From contig CM065394.1 of the NCBI GenBank assembly GCA_033060915.1, positions 26,541,001 through 26,605,000 on the forward strand: 64,000 nucleotides of DNA. Reading direction: 5' to 3'. Each line of letters opens with the position of its first letter. Position 1 is the first letter of the stretch. This document shows, in pieces, positions 34,408-46,236 of this stretch. The position numbers and the translations under genes are program-made. The stretch is from Euryodendron excelsum. Its lineage: Eukaryota > Streptophyta > Magnoliopsida > Ericales > Pentaphylacaceae. The notes below the pieces were generated by a model. The model was not told where the DNA came from and did not search any database. It saw only the letters and a list, made by a program, of their open reading frames with translations.

Positions 34408-36630
34408 TGTTGGTTCAATAGGCAACCCAAGAGGGGGGTGAATTGGGTTTTTCAAAAATTAATACAAGTTAAGATTAATTAAAATTAATCTAAACAATAT
34501 AGCAATGGCTAATCTATATGTAAAGCAAAGTTATCAATGAAAACAAAGAAAACAGAGTAATGAAGGAGAGACACAGATTTACCAAGGTTCAACCACAAAC
34601 CGTGGTCTACGTCCTCACCCCATGACCTCCTTGAAGCCTTCTTCCACTATGTAATCACCTATTACAAGATGGGCTGCTAATTGACAAAGTGCTCAGCTTA
34701 CTCTACAAGAACTCCTCACCGAGCTCTTCAAATCCCAAGTGGTTTTGTCCAAGTTTCACTTAAACTTTGCAAGAGTTTTGCTTCATACAAGAGAACTCTC
34801 AAACTCTCAGTTACAAGTGTATAAGAGTATACAACTCACAAACAAACTCTCTAACTAGAGTAGATTTACAATCAAAGCTCACAAGAACAAAACAGGAAGA
34901 ATGTTTCAGGAATATCAGTGATTCAGTAGATTTTCGTCTCTTCTTGTTTCTTCCTCTTGATTCTTGTATATAAATGCAGTTGGAGGCTAGTATATATACC
35001 TTTGCATTGATTCCATCCGTTGGAGGTGGTTGGGTATCATAAATGCACGTCCAGTCTGTTATAACGTTAAGAAAAGTAGCCATTGCAGCAGAGGGAGTCG
35101 GCTCCATTTTTGTGGTGTCGACACTTCCTGCTTCTACATTTACCAGATATAGTTCACTGAGTTCATGAGTTCCCTCTTCAGGTTGATGAGGCGACTCCTT
35201 GTTCATCTGTCTTTTTCATATTAGGCTTCTGCTGTCATGAGGCGACACTTTTGCTTCAGGTGTCCACTCATTGATCGTTTAAACTTCCAGCCTTTTGCTT
35301 CTGCTACCAGGAGGCGACACTTCATCTTCATGTGTCTGCTCATTGATCATATTATCTTCAAGCCTTTGCGTCTGGCACTGTGAGGCAACACTTCATAACA
35401 ATGTGTCCGCTCATTGCCTACTTGGTCTCCAGGCTTTTTGCTTCTATGTTCAAGAGACGACACTTTGTTTCAATGTGTCCACTCATTGTCCAATTTGTCT
35501 CCAGGCCTTTTTGCTTCTGAGTTTAAGAGGCGACACCTCATTTTCATGAGTCCCCTCATTGTTCAATATGTCTTCAGGCCTTTTAGCGTCTGTGATCAGG
35601 AGGCGACTCCTCATTTTCATGAGTCCCCTCATTGCCCAAAATTCAGCCTTTAGATTTCTATTGATCAAGCTTATCAAAGCACTGGTATAAGATCTTCAAG
35701 GAGTATGTCTTTGGGGTATGATGATCAATCAAATTTTCTTAACTCATCAGAGTTAACTTCTATTTAAATTTGGATTGAATCAATCATTGGATGTTGATCT
35801 TCTTCTTGAATCTCAAAGCTTTATTTGATTAAAGCTGAACTTTACTTCTTCATTTACAAAATTTCTTCAATCATTGTAGAACATCTTCTTGAATGCCAAT
35901 CTTCCTGTAGAGCTTCACAATGCTTCATTTCTGATTTCCTCTTTTTGTTAGCAATTCTTCATTCTTCTTTAAAAATTACTTCAATGAGACTTTTGCAGAC
36001 TTGATGGAATCTTTTCACACATCTAATCTTCATTGACTCTTTATACTATAGAAGAATTCTTCACTTGGATTCCATGTAGAGATCAGATATTCATTGTGAG
36101 CCATCTTCTTGGCAACTTCAATCACATGTCTTGAATTGGTCTTTAGCATACCAGATGAGATCATCTCTTGAGCATTTTCCAAACTCTTCAACAACCAATT
36201 CTTCTTCAACCGAGCATTGCACTTCTTCAACTGATCTTTGTGTATTCTGATGAAATCTTCTTTAGGTATTTACAATAACTCCATTCTTCATCTTTAACTG
36301 ATCATTCCATTTCCTCAACTGATGAAGTCTTCAGCCTATCTTGCAAATCAATCTTCACCGAATGTAAGATATTTTCTTGAAGTAGAAATAGGCATCATTT
36401 CTCAGTTTAGTTCATTGCATAGCTCTTTGAATTCATTGTTTGCTTCTTGAACTTGTTGTGCATTCTCCTTGATATGTATTAGACTTAAGATTCAACTCTA
36501 AGTCTAAACATGAGCTTTGTTAATCTGGACACTAAGTAGATTCATTAGAAACATAACACAAGGTTTAGTTATCATCAAAATCAACATAGGAATTAACTTT
36601 GAGTCAACAAGGATCAACCTTGACTCAACA
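34408..36630. mobile_element. Solo LTR (about 2.2 kb) inserted in the Helitron helicase
   Basis: The segment begins TGTTGGTTCAA and ends TTGACTCAACA (TG...CA with short inverted ends). It is flanked by GAGCG (34403-34407) and GAGCA (36631-36635), a 5-bp TSD with one change. Removing it restores the helicase reading frame ...NDAE|RSAYVAI..., which fixes the borders. It contains no pol sequence and no second LTR, so it is a solo LTR from recombination. The element family is not identified. The 'ccaagaggggggtgaattggg' type left end is common in large plant LTRs. Confidence 0.85.
35150..35660. repeat. 72-bp minisatellite inside the solo LTR, about 7 units
   Basis: The phrase GAGGCGACACTT recurs with variations at about 35189, 35241, 35312, 35383, 35454, 35529 and 35602, mostly 71-75 bp apart. 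Each copy is followed by TG(T/A)GTCCVCTCATTG and CTTCAGGCCTTT-like blocks. Units are diverged. No coding frame. Confidence 0.85.
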
Positions 36631-37202
36631 GAGCATTCTGCATCATTAAGACGATCTATATTAATTTGTGCATCTGCTTGTTGTGCATCATTCTGCAATT
36701 GTTGATGTTCCAATATCAGTCTGTTACCAACTATTACACTCCAATTTCCAGTTGCTTGTGGCATAGGTGGGAAGTCAGTTAAACTTTTGCCTGATTCTGG
36801 AAGCAATTAGTTCAAAAGATATAAACCATAATATTTAATTTGAGCCTCAGTTGGGTTAGTAATGGCAAATAAAGTGCGAATCTTGTATGCAAGATCATCA
36901 TATATATACATTGAGAACTGTTTCCATAATGCATATGATTGCAATGGAGAACACTATGAGAGAATAATACTGAACAATCTCCTTAATTGGTGTCCAGTTT
37001 TCGTAATTGCAGCCTCTTGAAGGCACTTTATCCATTCTCTATCGTCTTCCAAAAGTCCTCTTGCAACACATGCTGATTTAAATGTATCAAACAATACGTT
37101 GTTGACCGTGTGTAAATATTGAAATGATTGTGGTCCTTTGACAATAGTTAACAGCAAACATAGATAAAATCTTTCACCACAATTAGGGCTAGCAAAGTAC
37201 AT

Positions 37203-39404
37203 TCTCCCAATTGCATACCCTTTTTTTCTTGGTGTCCAAATCTTTTTTGACTTGTTCCAGACAAAATGTTGAGAAAATTCCTAGTAAGTAACATGAAAAA
37301 AAACCAGTAAAAGTCGACATTTGTTGCCCAGCTCTAGAAATGATAGTATCCAATGATTTAGCAGGATTAAAAATAACACGGTGCATTCCATGTAAATGAA
37401 GTGCCAATCTTACAATTGCAGGCATCTCCTTGTGCATGGAATGACCAAATATTCGCCAAGCAGCTTCTGGTGGCCCAATATACCTCGCATCAAGATATTG
37501 TTGGATCTCATTTGCCATTCCCAACACCATTATCGTACGATCATAACCTTTGTAGATGTATTTGTGAATATATTTGACACATCTCAATCCTGCACAAACT
37601 TCCACATTTATATGACAGTTGACCCGTTTAGAAAGATATGCATTGTACGGTACAACATCTCTATTATCCACTTGTTGCCCCTTCACAGTATATAATCGAC
37701 CATTATTGCACCGGCGATAAATGGGATATCCATCTTGGTCCATAGTTGTTGCTTCTGCAAATGTTTGAGGGTATCCTTTCGTGCATTTACCATTTTCCAT
37801 ACATGGTGCTTGTGGATTTTGAGCACTACACGGTCGATGTATCATATAATAGTTGACAGTTTCAAAAAGTATAGGATCATCATCTGGATTTGGAAATTCA
37901 ACGGAGACTACTTTATCTACCTGTGTAACTGTTCGAATTTTATCTTACCCTTCAAGAAATAAAAGTGCATGCATATGTGGTAAGTCCCGTTTTTGAAATT
38001 CAATTGTAAAAACATGTGCAACTTTGTTACCAAACAATTTCATTGTTTCAATCTCCTTCATCAAACAATTCCTCTTCAGCTCAAAAACACGGGCAATTAA
38101 ATTAGGATGGTCAACAGGTTTCTGATGAGGCAGTAAAGCTGAAGTAATTTCTGGCCAATTGGGATTTGTAGTCATGGTGAGGAAAATATCTGGATGTTGG
38201 TTATACAGCGTGATAGCCATTGAATCCTGAAATATTTCAAACATATGTCTAGGGCTTCCAGTAAATGAAGATGGCAAAACAAATCTTTGACCAATTTGAT
38301 TAGGTCCTATCTCATTTGGATCAATATCTGTCAAATCTTGGTAAAGTTCAACACAAAGTTTTCCTTGATTAAGCTTGTAGTATGTCAATCGGTTTTGCTC
38401 AGTGGCTGCCCATGCATCTACCAAAAACTCCTGAAATAGTTTTCCTTGTCTCAAAATTGTTGAATATTCTGTGGGTCGTTCAAACAAATGATAACTATAA
38501 AATTGCATCTGTGTAAGTCGATCAATTGAAGCTTGACCATGTAGCACGTCCCACTGTTTAAGATCAGGTTCCCATCCAAGCTCACCATATGGGAATAGTA
38601 AAACATAATGTAATGACAAATAAGCTGGGTGACATTCACTGATTTGCATAAACTCATTACTTCCACTTAGGTGTAAGATAATATCTCTCATCCCATTAAC
38701 CTCAGTTCCATCTCCTGGTATTACTATAGCAATCTCATCAGTTATTGGTAGATTATACCGTCGTCGATCTGTAGCTGAACTGTATTGTAGATGAGCAGGT
38801 AAATTTTGCCCTTCCAAGGCTAATTGGTTAGAATTGCATATGCTTGACGAAATTTATCCACAAATGGATTAACTTGCAATAAACTATTTTGAACTGTTTC
38901 GACAACATCCCTTCTTAAGTGAGGATTTCTACGATTATGAATTTCTAAAGCTGAACCAGGATCATATATGTAAAGTTGAGTATAAACTAGATCTTGCCCT
39001 AATTATGGTAGTAACGATCATGTTCGATGACGCAATTCCCCATGAATAGTAAATGATATAGGTCCTCTTCCATTAAGTACTCTTGAATCCAATGTAGCAC
39101 CGAGACTTGTAAAAGCAGTGGCTGCATTGTACACTCGAGTATACAGTCGAAAAGATTTTGATTGATCATCATTCCCATCATATAATGCTTGAAGTAATGA
39201 AGGGGGTTTAATAAGTTGAGGTAGCCTAATCTTTCCTTGCAAGCAGCAAGTTCCAAAAAGGGGACGTACTGTAGAAGATTTTGCCAACTTTTCATTCATC
39301 CAATGTAAGGCTGAACAATGAGGACACAATACATCCATTTTGCCGAGAAAAAGCCGACCTGGATTTATGTCTGGTCGAGGATGAGCCCTTGTACTCATAG
39401 GCAT
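37203..39404 (-). pseudogene. Helitron Rep (HUH endonuclease) part of the Rep/helicase gene
   Basis: Three near-continuous stretches on the minus strand. 39404-39018 encodes LGKMDVLCPHCSALHWMNEK with a CxxC zinc-binding pair, TRVYNAATAFTSLGATLDSR and FTIHGELRHR, and is broken by a frameshift near 39000. 38817-37945 encodes the Helitron_like_N domain with FPYGELGWEPDL, and the HUH-type motif PHMHALLFLEG near 37960. 37845-37203 encodes IHRPCSAQNPQAPCM, then CVKYIHKYIYKGYD near 37555-37575 with the two catalytic tyrosines spaced as in the Rep Y2 motif. A single TAA separates the last two. Rep nicks and ligates single strands in rolling-circle-like transposition. Confidence 0.92.
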
Positions 39405-39535
39405 ATCTTCTAATTCATCATCACTACACAGATCCTCTCAAGGGAGTTGGTTGGTAGGAACGGGCCTACAAATTTGTTTATACACAATTATAAATTTGTA
39501 AAGTGAAATGATAAAAATATAGTAGATGTGCTGAT

Positions 39536-39859
39536 TTACCAATTATTTTGTGGAGCTGTTGATGTGCTTGGCATAGCTAAGAAACACGTGGAAGGATGCG
39601 TAACTATAGTTTGCTTTTTTGCAAGTTGAATGACATTAGTTGTCTTTGTTCCTTCTTCCTGGCAAGCACGTTTGCGACGACTCGGTACTAAAGGAATACA
39701 TGTAGGTTGTGTAGGTTGAATACATTTTCCTAATTTCTCTCGTTCTCGTCGCAAGCATTGTCCCAATTGATATGCAGAATATTCTTTTTCATTTTTTTCT
39801 CGTTCTCGCCGAGCACGTTGAACCAATGCAGCCTTGGATATAACGTTATCATTGGGTGC
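39536..39859 (-). pseudogene. N-terminal exon of the Helitron Rep gene
   Basis: After TTTTAG| at 39860, the minus strand is open in phase 0: APNDNVISKAALVQRARRER, then EKNEKEYSAYQLGQCLRRER and PSRRKRACQEEGTK. It is Arg/Lys/Glu-rich and leads towards the zinc-finger part starting at 39404. It has a clean acceptor, so coding exons are expected further right on the minus strand. The exon-like segments at 42548-43478 are candidates, also in phase 0. Confidence 0.6.
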
Positions 39860-39911
39860 CTAAAATATAAATACTAATCAATGGTTGCATAGATGAATGT
39901 TAGCATGTACA

Positions 39912-40030
39912 TCTTCTATCTAATAAAACACATTGCTTTTTGAAAATGTTAGCATGTACATCTTCTATCTAATAAAACACATCGTTTTTTAAAAATGTCC
40001 TACATGTCACTTCATTTAACGGATGAGATT
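39912..40030 (+). mobile_element. 5' end of a second Helitron, plus strand, nested and duplicated
   Basis: TCTTCTATCTAATAAAACAC occurs at 39912 and again at 39961 (49-bp tandem step, with GTTAGCATGTACA before each). The second copy continues AAAAATGTCC ... ATTTAACGGATGAG. That is the same kind of 5' terminus as the minus-strand end at 46711, in opposite orientation. No hairpin/CTRR partner was found to the right, so its length is unknown. Confidence 0.6.
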
Positions 40031-42547
40031 TATTTATTTGTGAGTCCCACAAACTCTAACTGTTTCTCCCCCTTTATTTCCTTTTCAGCTCGCCTCTTCA
40101 AATTCTTGCTTGTAAAAATCAAATTAATGGGTACTTTCATTGTCATGCGCAATTAATGTGTCATTTTGCAAACCAAGTATTCTCTCTCTTCTGTCCAACA
40201 ACAACCCGTCTTATTCTAAAGTTCTCTCTCCCTCTCTCAAACTAACAAATTCAAATGGGTGGTGGGGTACGACTATGGAAGTAGCCACCGTTGTAGGTGA
40301 TGGTGGTATTTTAAAGGCGAGGGAGTGAAGAGATGGTTTTGGGTTTTGTTCACCGAGGGTGTGTATGTTTTGTTCACACGGATGAGAGAAGGAATTTTGG
40401 TAATGCAAATGCATGCAGTTCTTTTTGTCTTTTTTTGGGATTTATGTTGTGTCATATAGTGGGGTGGGCTAAGTTACATGATTTTCTTTTGTTTCATTAT
40501 TTAATTTCTTTTGATGGATTCAATTCTTGGTTCGATTTGAGAATTGGGTTTGGATCAATTTCTTAAAGGATATTGATTTGGCTTTTTTGAGTTTGTGGTT
40601 TGTTAGCTTACTACTTGAGCAAAAATCATTAAAACATAAGCTTGACCAGAAATCATTAATGTTATTTGATTTGTGTTGCATCACTAATATTTTAATGGAA
40701 GTGATTGTATGACATGGAATCTTGTTGTACCTTTTCCACTTGGTGGTTAACACATAATACTTGGGGTTATGTATTACTTAATCAGTTGGTTTGTTTTTTA
40801 GATGAAATTCACTTGGTGGTTATCCTTTTTAAGGGACAATTTTTGTACGTTGGGTGAGGGAGTGGAGTAGAACCTCTCTTTTATGGTTAATAATAAGTTG
40901 GTCTTAGTGTGCCTATTGCCGGTTTCATATTTTTTTGTTATCATTTGTGGTTGTCATTTATGTTACTGCTATGTTATGAATGTTTTGGAAATTAACAATT
41001 TTTTTGTACACCCATTTATTAATAGTAGTCTTTTGTTTTATTTATCAAAAAAAAAATCAATCGCATTTGAAATTTATACTCTTCACTTATTTATTAAAAC
41101 AATGGTGAATGTGCAGTAAGATGATCTCCCCCTACTAATTTTTTACATCCAATGTATATTTGTCTCGATTAATTTGGAGATAAAACATAGGCGTCATTAT
41201 TAGCATTGAGCAATACATTAGTGCATCCCATTCGAGGCAGAGAACAAAAACCAAGAAAACTCAATGGCTGAGTACTGCCACGGCTTCCTTCTTCTAACCT
41301 CTCACTTTGCCTTTCGCTCCCATAAACTACCTTAGATGGCCACCCATGGATCACGCAACCCGCACACTTTCTAAAACCTCTCCTATATCTCGAGCCCACC
41401 ATCTCCCTCCTCTCTCACCTTGGTCTATCACTATATATACCCATGGTCACCATGGTCACAACCCAGGCGACACTATATGCCACACCTAACCACCCCTCTC
41501 TTTAAGGACAATTTTCTCCATAGGCCCACCCAAGCAGGGACGAATGAGGAATTTTATTAAGAGGGCCCATGGAAGATTATGGTAAAAAAATATTAATGCC
41601 AAAACCATTGCCCAAACCATTTAGTTAGTAGTACCAATCAATTTGAAATATATATTTTTTGGTAATTTATTTTGATTTATGCTCTTTATTGATAAAGTAC
41701 TTGTGGTTATTTTTTGTTTGGTTTGCATTTTTTATCGGATATCTGCACATCAAAGAACTTTGCTGCAAAAGCAAAATTGTTAAAATATGATTCCATTCTA
41801 ATAGGAGCACAAATTTTAAGAGTGAGTATCCACCCAGAATATATCCACCCAAAGCAAACAGATTTGCCACAAAACAATATAAAAATATCCACCCAAAAAG
41901 AACAGGTGCAATCAAGATAGTCTATCTAACAATTTCCAATTAGCCCTCAATTAATATAAGCACCAAAACAAAACCCACTTCTCTAAATCACTAAAGAGAA
42001 TTGGAGTCAAATTAAAACTGAAGAGATAATGAGAAAAACTGAAGAGATAGCAGAACCTTTTAGCCTTTCTTACCCATTTCATTCTCACCTAATCATGTCA
42101 AATTCATTTAATTATATAATAGAAATTACTTTTTTTCCTGCTTTTAAATTATATTGTTCAGTTTTTGTTTTCTTATCAGAATTATTATTAGTTTCATATA
42201 AGAGATATGATTGGTGTTTTAAGTTGTGTATAACTTTTTTCCTACCAAGCGCAAGAGTTCCACCAACGTATTTGGCCTGGTGAACACCACTATCATAGAC
42301 CCATAAAAAGGTTCCACCAAGATGCGTAATAGGGCTTTTGTACCTTTTATTTTATTGGTATACTTTACACGATCACGTAATAGGCTGCAGGTATGCATGT
42401 TTTCACAAAATATACGCTTAAAAAAATATACATTATCATGATTTAGCTAATGCATGCTCCAAAGTAAGCACATTAAAAATAAAAACAGTTTATTAAAAAT
42501 GATAAATATTAAAAAATAATTAATTAAAATTGTTTGAAGATCTATAC
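40031..42547. other. Non-coding interior between Helitron Rep and upstream exons
   Basis: Probably intron and/or nested Helitron sequence. Near 41270-41480 a GC-richer stretch begins ATGGCTGAGTACTGCCAC and soon reaches a stop; it may be a captured gene fragment, but I cannot identify it. The remainder is AT-rich with no supported coding frame. Confidence 0.4.
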
Positions 42548-43040
42548 CACTTGACATGCATTTTGCTTTCCCTTGCTAATAAAGTTTGCCTTTTCTTTTT
42601 CTTCGGACACTGGATTTGCCTTTGCTTTTGCCTATTTCGTTACAAAAATTAAATAAATTATGAATAAATAAAACATATAAAGAAAGGAACAAAAATAATA
42701 AGAAAATAGATTTGAAATTAATTAAACATGTTTGAAGAACTATACCACTTGGCATGCATTTTGCTTTCCCTTGCTAATAGAGATTGCCTTTTGTTTTCCC
42801 TTAGACATTGTGTTTGTCTTTGCTTTCGGCTTTTTCATTAAAAATATTAAGTAAATAAGGAATAAGTGAAACATATAAAGAAAGGAAAAAAAATTAATAA
42901 GAAAATAAATTTGAAATTAATTAAAAATGTTTGAGGAACTATACCACTTGACATGTATTTTCCTTTCCCTTGCTAGTAGAGTTTGACTTTTCTTTCCCCT
43001 CGGACACCGCGTTTGCCTTTGTTTTTGCTTTTGCTTTTTC
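42548..43040 (-). repeat. Triplicated exon-intron unit (198 bp x 3) encoding KGK-rich peptide
   Basis: Minus-strand exon copies lie at 43040-42945 (AAG|GAAAAAGC...CAAGTG|GTATAG, 32 codons), 42836-42746 and 42631-42548, each with the same donor CAAGTG|GTATAG and about 100 bp of matching intron. Copy 1 reads EKAKAKTKANAVSEGKEKSN and then STSKGKENTCQV. Copies 2 and 3 keep SKGKQNACQV, but their original acceptor is mutated (AATG and AACG instead of AAAG); in-frame AG sites 6-12 nt inside could replace it. Units are phase 0, so duplication would lengthen a Lys-rich linker. Spacing is 198 and 199 bp. Confidence 0.75.
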
Positions 43041-43129
43041 CTTAAAAAAATTAAACAAATAAAGAATAAGTAAAAGATATAAAGAAAGGAAAAAAGTAAT
43101 AAGAAAATATATTTGAATGGTACGCTAAC

Positions 43130-43478
43130 CTCACGAATGCAAATGGCATTAAAATCTTGTTTATCGTGGATTACAATATCTATATTATTTTCACGAAGCA
43201 ACCGCACCTATATATTTGAAAGGTAAAAAATTAATTTCTATTAAAAAATATAAATTAAATAATAAAAAAAATTAAATCAAGAAAGCTCATCTTACAGTTC
43301 GCTGCAAGTCTACATCCACCTGTAAGTTAGATGTAAAATAGCAATATTCAAAATTCAATGATAAAAAACGTTGATGTAAAAAAGTAATATGAATTTTAAC
43401 CTATAAAAAACAATCAACTTACATGACCAAAAATAGTGAGATTGTCCATGATCAAAGAGCGTTGTAGGTTGATTGAGC
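43130..43478 (-). other. Start of a minus-strand gene: three exon-like segments with ATG (unidentified)
   Basis: Segments with canonical borders: 43478-43423 (TTAG|GCTCAATC...GGTCAT|GTAAGT; ATG at 43449), 43319-43296 (ACAG|GTGGATG...CGAACT|GTAAGA) and 43207-43130 (ATAG|GTGCGG...CGTGAG|GTTAGC). Joined they read MDNLTIFGHVDVDLQRTVRL, then LRENNIDIVIHDKQDFNAIC, then IRE without a stop, all phase 0, and run into the KGK exon at 43040. It may be the N-terminus of the Helitron Rep/helicase gene or a captured gene. I do not recognise the family. Confidence 0.5.
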
Positions 43479-44455
43479 CTAACAAAAAATACAAATAAAT
43501 TAAAGTAGGACATAGGTACGAAAGTTAGCAAGAATAGAACACCCAAACTTTCCCCTACTACATGTAGTTTACATACGCCAGTAGAGAGGGAGAGAGAGAG
43601 AGATTAAAAAAAAGAAGAAAAACAATGACTCCAAACTCATTTAAAAAAAGGGGAAAAGGAAACATAGAAAATGGAAAAAAAACTGAACCCATTTGTTGGA
43701 AATTTGCTGGGAAATTGAACCCATTTGTTTGATCAAAGCATTTATGAGATTGAAGTAAAAAAAAAAAAAGTATATATCACAACCAAAGATCGACTTCAGC
43801 AAATTACAATGAAAATTAAAAAAAAAAAAAGTCTAGAGCTTAAGCAACAATACAATGTGTATGTATGTATGAAGGGAAGCTTAACCAACATCCAGATACA
43901 AAACATAGTAACTTTTATGAGGTTTTAACACCATGACAAAGACAATGAGCTCTTTGACATAAAACTTCCCGAAATTGGCAAGACCCACCAAACATGCAAT
44001 CAAGTTCAACAGTGTATACTAATGTTAAAAAAAATTGGAAGGCCAAAATATATGACCTCAGTCAAATGGCAATCAGTACAAAATAGAGTAGAATAAACCA
44101 TTGAAGATTAATAAAATAGAGCAGAATATACCGTTGAAGCACTCACAAACAATTGATCAAACACAAAGAACTCCTTTAGTTGGTCTATTGCCGAAATTGA
44201 TGAGGCATTAAATCAAGGGATGGGTAGCTCAAAGTGTGGGTGTGCAGCAGTGCAGGTCACAGAGAATGGGTCTGTCGAAGTGTGGGTGTGCAGCACCTCA
44301 CTCCTCCACCATGGTGAGAAACAAAACCAGAGAGCCCTTGCCGGGTGTGGCAAACGCAAGAAAAAAAAAACCATAAAAAGAAACAAAATCAGAAAAAAAA
44401 AAAAAAAAAAAAAGTAGGGCTTGCAGAAAAACTTACCGAAGTGGGTGTGGCGAAC

Positions 44456-44457
<2 letters not shown>

Positions 44458-44496
<39 letters not shown>
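44458..44496 (+). repeat. (GA)n microsatellite next to a minus-strand donor-like site
   Basis: A GA run of about 38 bp. Just left of it the minus strand reads CACTTCG|GTAAGTTTTC, a good donor, suggesting that this is a CT-rich leader exon of the minus-strand transcript. Confidence 0.85.
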
Positions 44497-44499
<3 letters not shown>

Positions 44500-44551
44500 A
44501 GAGAAGAGACAGAGAAATTTGAAAAGAGGTGTGCGGGGTCTTTGGACTGTG

Positions 44552-44720
44552 CGCCCAATTTGGTAAGGGAAAAGTGGCTTGGTTTTTTTAAGCTTATAAG
44601 CAAAAAAGCTAGAAAAATTTGGCTTTTTTGTTTTTCTGTTTTTGCTTTTTTTGCTTATCTTCAACTAAAGTAAAGCCAGAAAACAAAAAAGCTAAAAAAA
44701 ACTGTACCAAACGGGGCCCT
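44552..44720. mobile_element. MITE-like element
   Basis: The left end GCGCCCAATTTGGTAAGGG and the inverted right end GGGCCCCGTTTGGTACAG are related, and the interior has mirrored AAGCTT/AAGCAAAAAAGC blocks. 169 bp, non-coding. No TSD confirmed. Confidence 0.45.
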
Positions 44721-46236
44721 TAGTCTCAAGGCAAAAAACCAAATGACCCATTCATTCCTTAGTGTATGAGCATCATGGGGACATGCTAATGCAAAAGATT
44801 TGGAAAAAAATGGGGCTTACACTAATTTTTTTTTAGAAAATTTTGGGAAAAGTAGAAAAAATATAAATTTAGAAGCCTTCAATTTTATCTAAGAACTGGA
44901 TCCTATTTAAATAACGAAGGGTTCTAGTGATATTTGCATGAGTCATAATTAAGAATGAAATAAGGGGTCTCAAATTTAGAAGCCTTGAACATAAATTTAT
45001 GTTCTCTTGAGTGCCGAGAAATTGAAGGGGTCTGAAGTTCAGTAGACCAACCAAACAAACAGTAATTAAGAATGAAATTCAATAAGAAACTTTACTAAGC
45101 ACTAAGCACTTTCAATTCGGAAATTGAACACTGCAATTATACCAACCATTGAGAAATAGTAATTGTGGAATCATATGAGAAACTCATGCAAAAGACATTC
45201 CTTAGTCTCAAGGCAATGACCCATATATCATCAAAGTTCACCTTCATCTCCACATGCAATCACGAAACTCAAAAGAAAAATCATCAAACAAATCCATATC
45301 ACTAATCAAGTTGCGAGCAACTCCGAGGGCAAAAAAACCATTAATGCAAAAGACATTTCTTAGTCTCAAGGCCAAAAACCAAATGACCCATACATTCCTT
45401 AGTGTATGAGCATCATGCGGACATGCTAATGGGGCTTACGCTATTTTTTTTTTTTTCCAGAAAATTTTGGGGAAAGTAGAACCAGTTTCTGATGTGAAGA
45501 GGTTTTGAATCGATTTACCCATATTCTTGTTTTAATGCACGCCCAATTATTATTCTTATGAAGTATTCAATTCATTTAACACCTCTGTTAGCAAAAATTA
45601 ACAGAGCAAATTTTTTATTTTGGATCGAACAGTCATCGCAGAAAAATGATGTAGAGTACGTGATGATGCAGAGTCAAACTTTCATTTTCATAGCAATGCA
45701 TGTGGCAACCTTTTAGAATCTGAAGAAATCAGTATACCTTTCAGTAGCACAATGAATTAAAGCATATCCTTAAAACATAACCAGAATTCAAGGAAAGCTC
45801 ATGCACAATAATCATATTAAACCAAATGACCCATATATCATCAAAGTTCACCTTCATCTTCACATGCAATCACGAAACTCAAAGGAAAAATCATCAAACA
45901 AATCCATATCACTAATCAAGTTGCGAGCAACTCCGAGGGCAAAAAAACCATTAATGCAAAAGATATTTCTTAGTCTCAAGGAAAAAAACCAAATGACCCA
46001 TACATTCCTTAGTGTATGAGCATCATGCGGACATGCTAATGCAAAAGATTTCGAAAAAAATGGGGCTTACACTATTTTTTTTTTTCTAGAAAATTTTGGG
46101 GAAAGTAGAACCAGTTTCTGATGTGAAGAGGTTTTGAATCGATTTGCCCAGATTCTTGTTTTGATGCACTCCCAATTATTATTCTTATAAAGTATTCAAT
46201 TCATTCAACACCTCTGTTAGCAAAAATTAACAGAGC
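44715..46236. repeat. Dispersed/tandem duplication, 610-bp step
   Basis: 45205-45610 and 45815-46236 are near-identical (CATATATCATCAAAGTTCAC, GCGAGCAACTCCGAGGGC, GATGTGAAGAGGTTTTGAAT in the same order). A third partial copy (ACATTCCTTAGTGTATGAGC-like) lies at 44715-44850. The flanking phrase GAGAAACAAAACCAGAGAGC occurs at both 44310 and 46327, so the duplication extends into the putative leader region. Confidence 0.85.

Larger units (their letters stand above)
32947..37202 (-). pseudogene. Helitron PIF1-type helicase part of the Rep/helicase gene, interrupted
   Basis: Read on the minus strand in pieces. 37202-36954 has LLEDDREWIKCLQEA, and 36806-36631 has the SGKSLTDFPPMP block ending INIDRLNDAE. 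The solo LTR 36630-34408 follows. 34407-34084 has SAYVAITSSVFESK, a stop, then [16 protein letters not shown] and WDEVPM. 34083-33840 has a stop, then [20 protein letters not shown]. 33654-32947 ends with [20 protein letters not shown] and LYVALSK. These are the Walker A, Walker B and late helicase motifs of Helitron PIF1-like helicases (SF1B). Walker A reads GTEKT instead of GTGKT, a change expected to hurt ATP binding. In-frame stops and the LTR insertion make the gene dead. Confidence 0.9.

Noticed and set aside
35150..35660. Regularly spaced repeats considered as a CRISPR array
   Set aside because: This is eukaryotic DNA; units are diverged throughout and there are no constant repeats with unique spacers.
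41270..41480. Possible small gene starting ATGGCTGAGTACTGC
   Set aside because: The frame stops after 23 codons and no continuation with splice sites was convincing.
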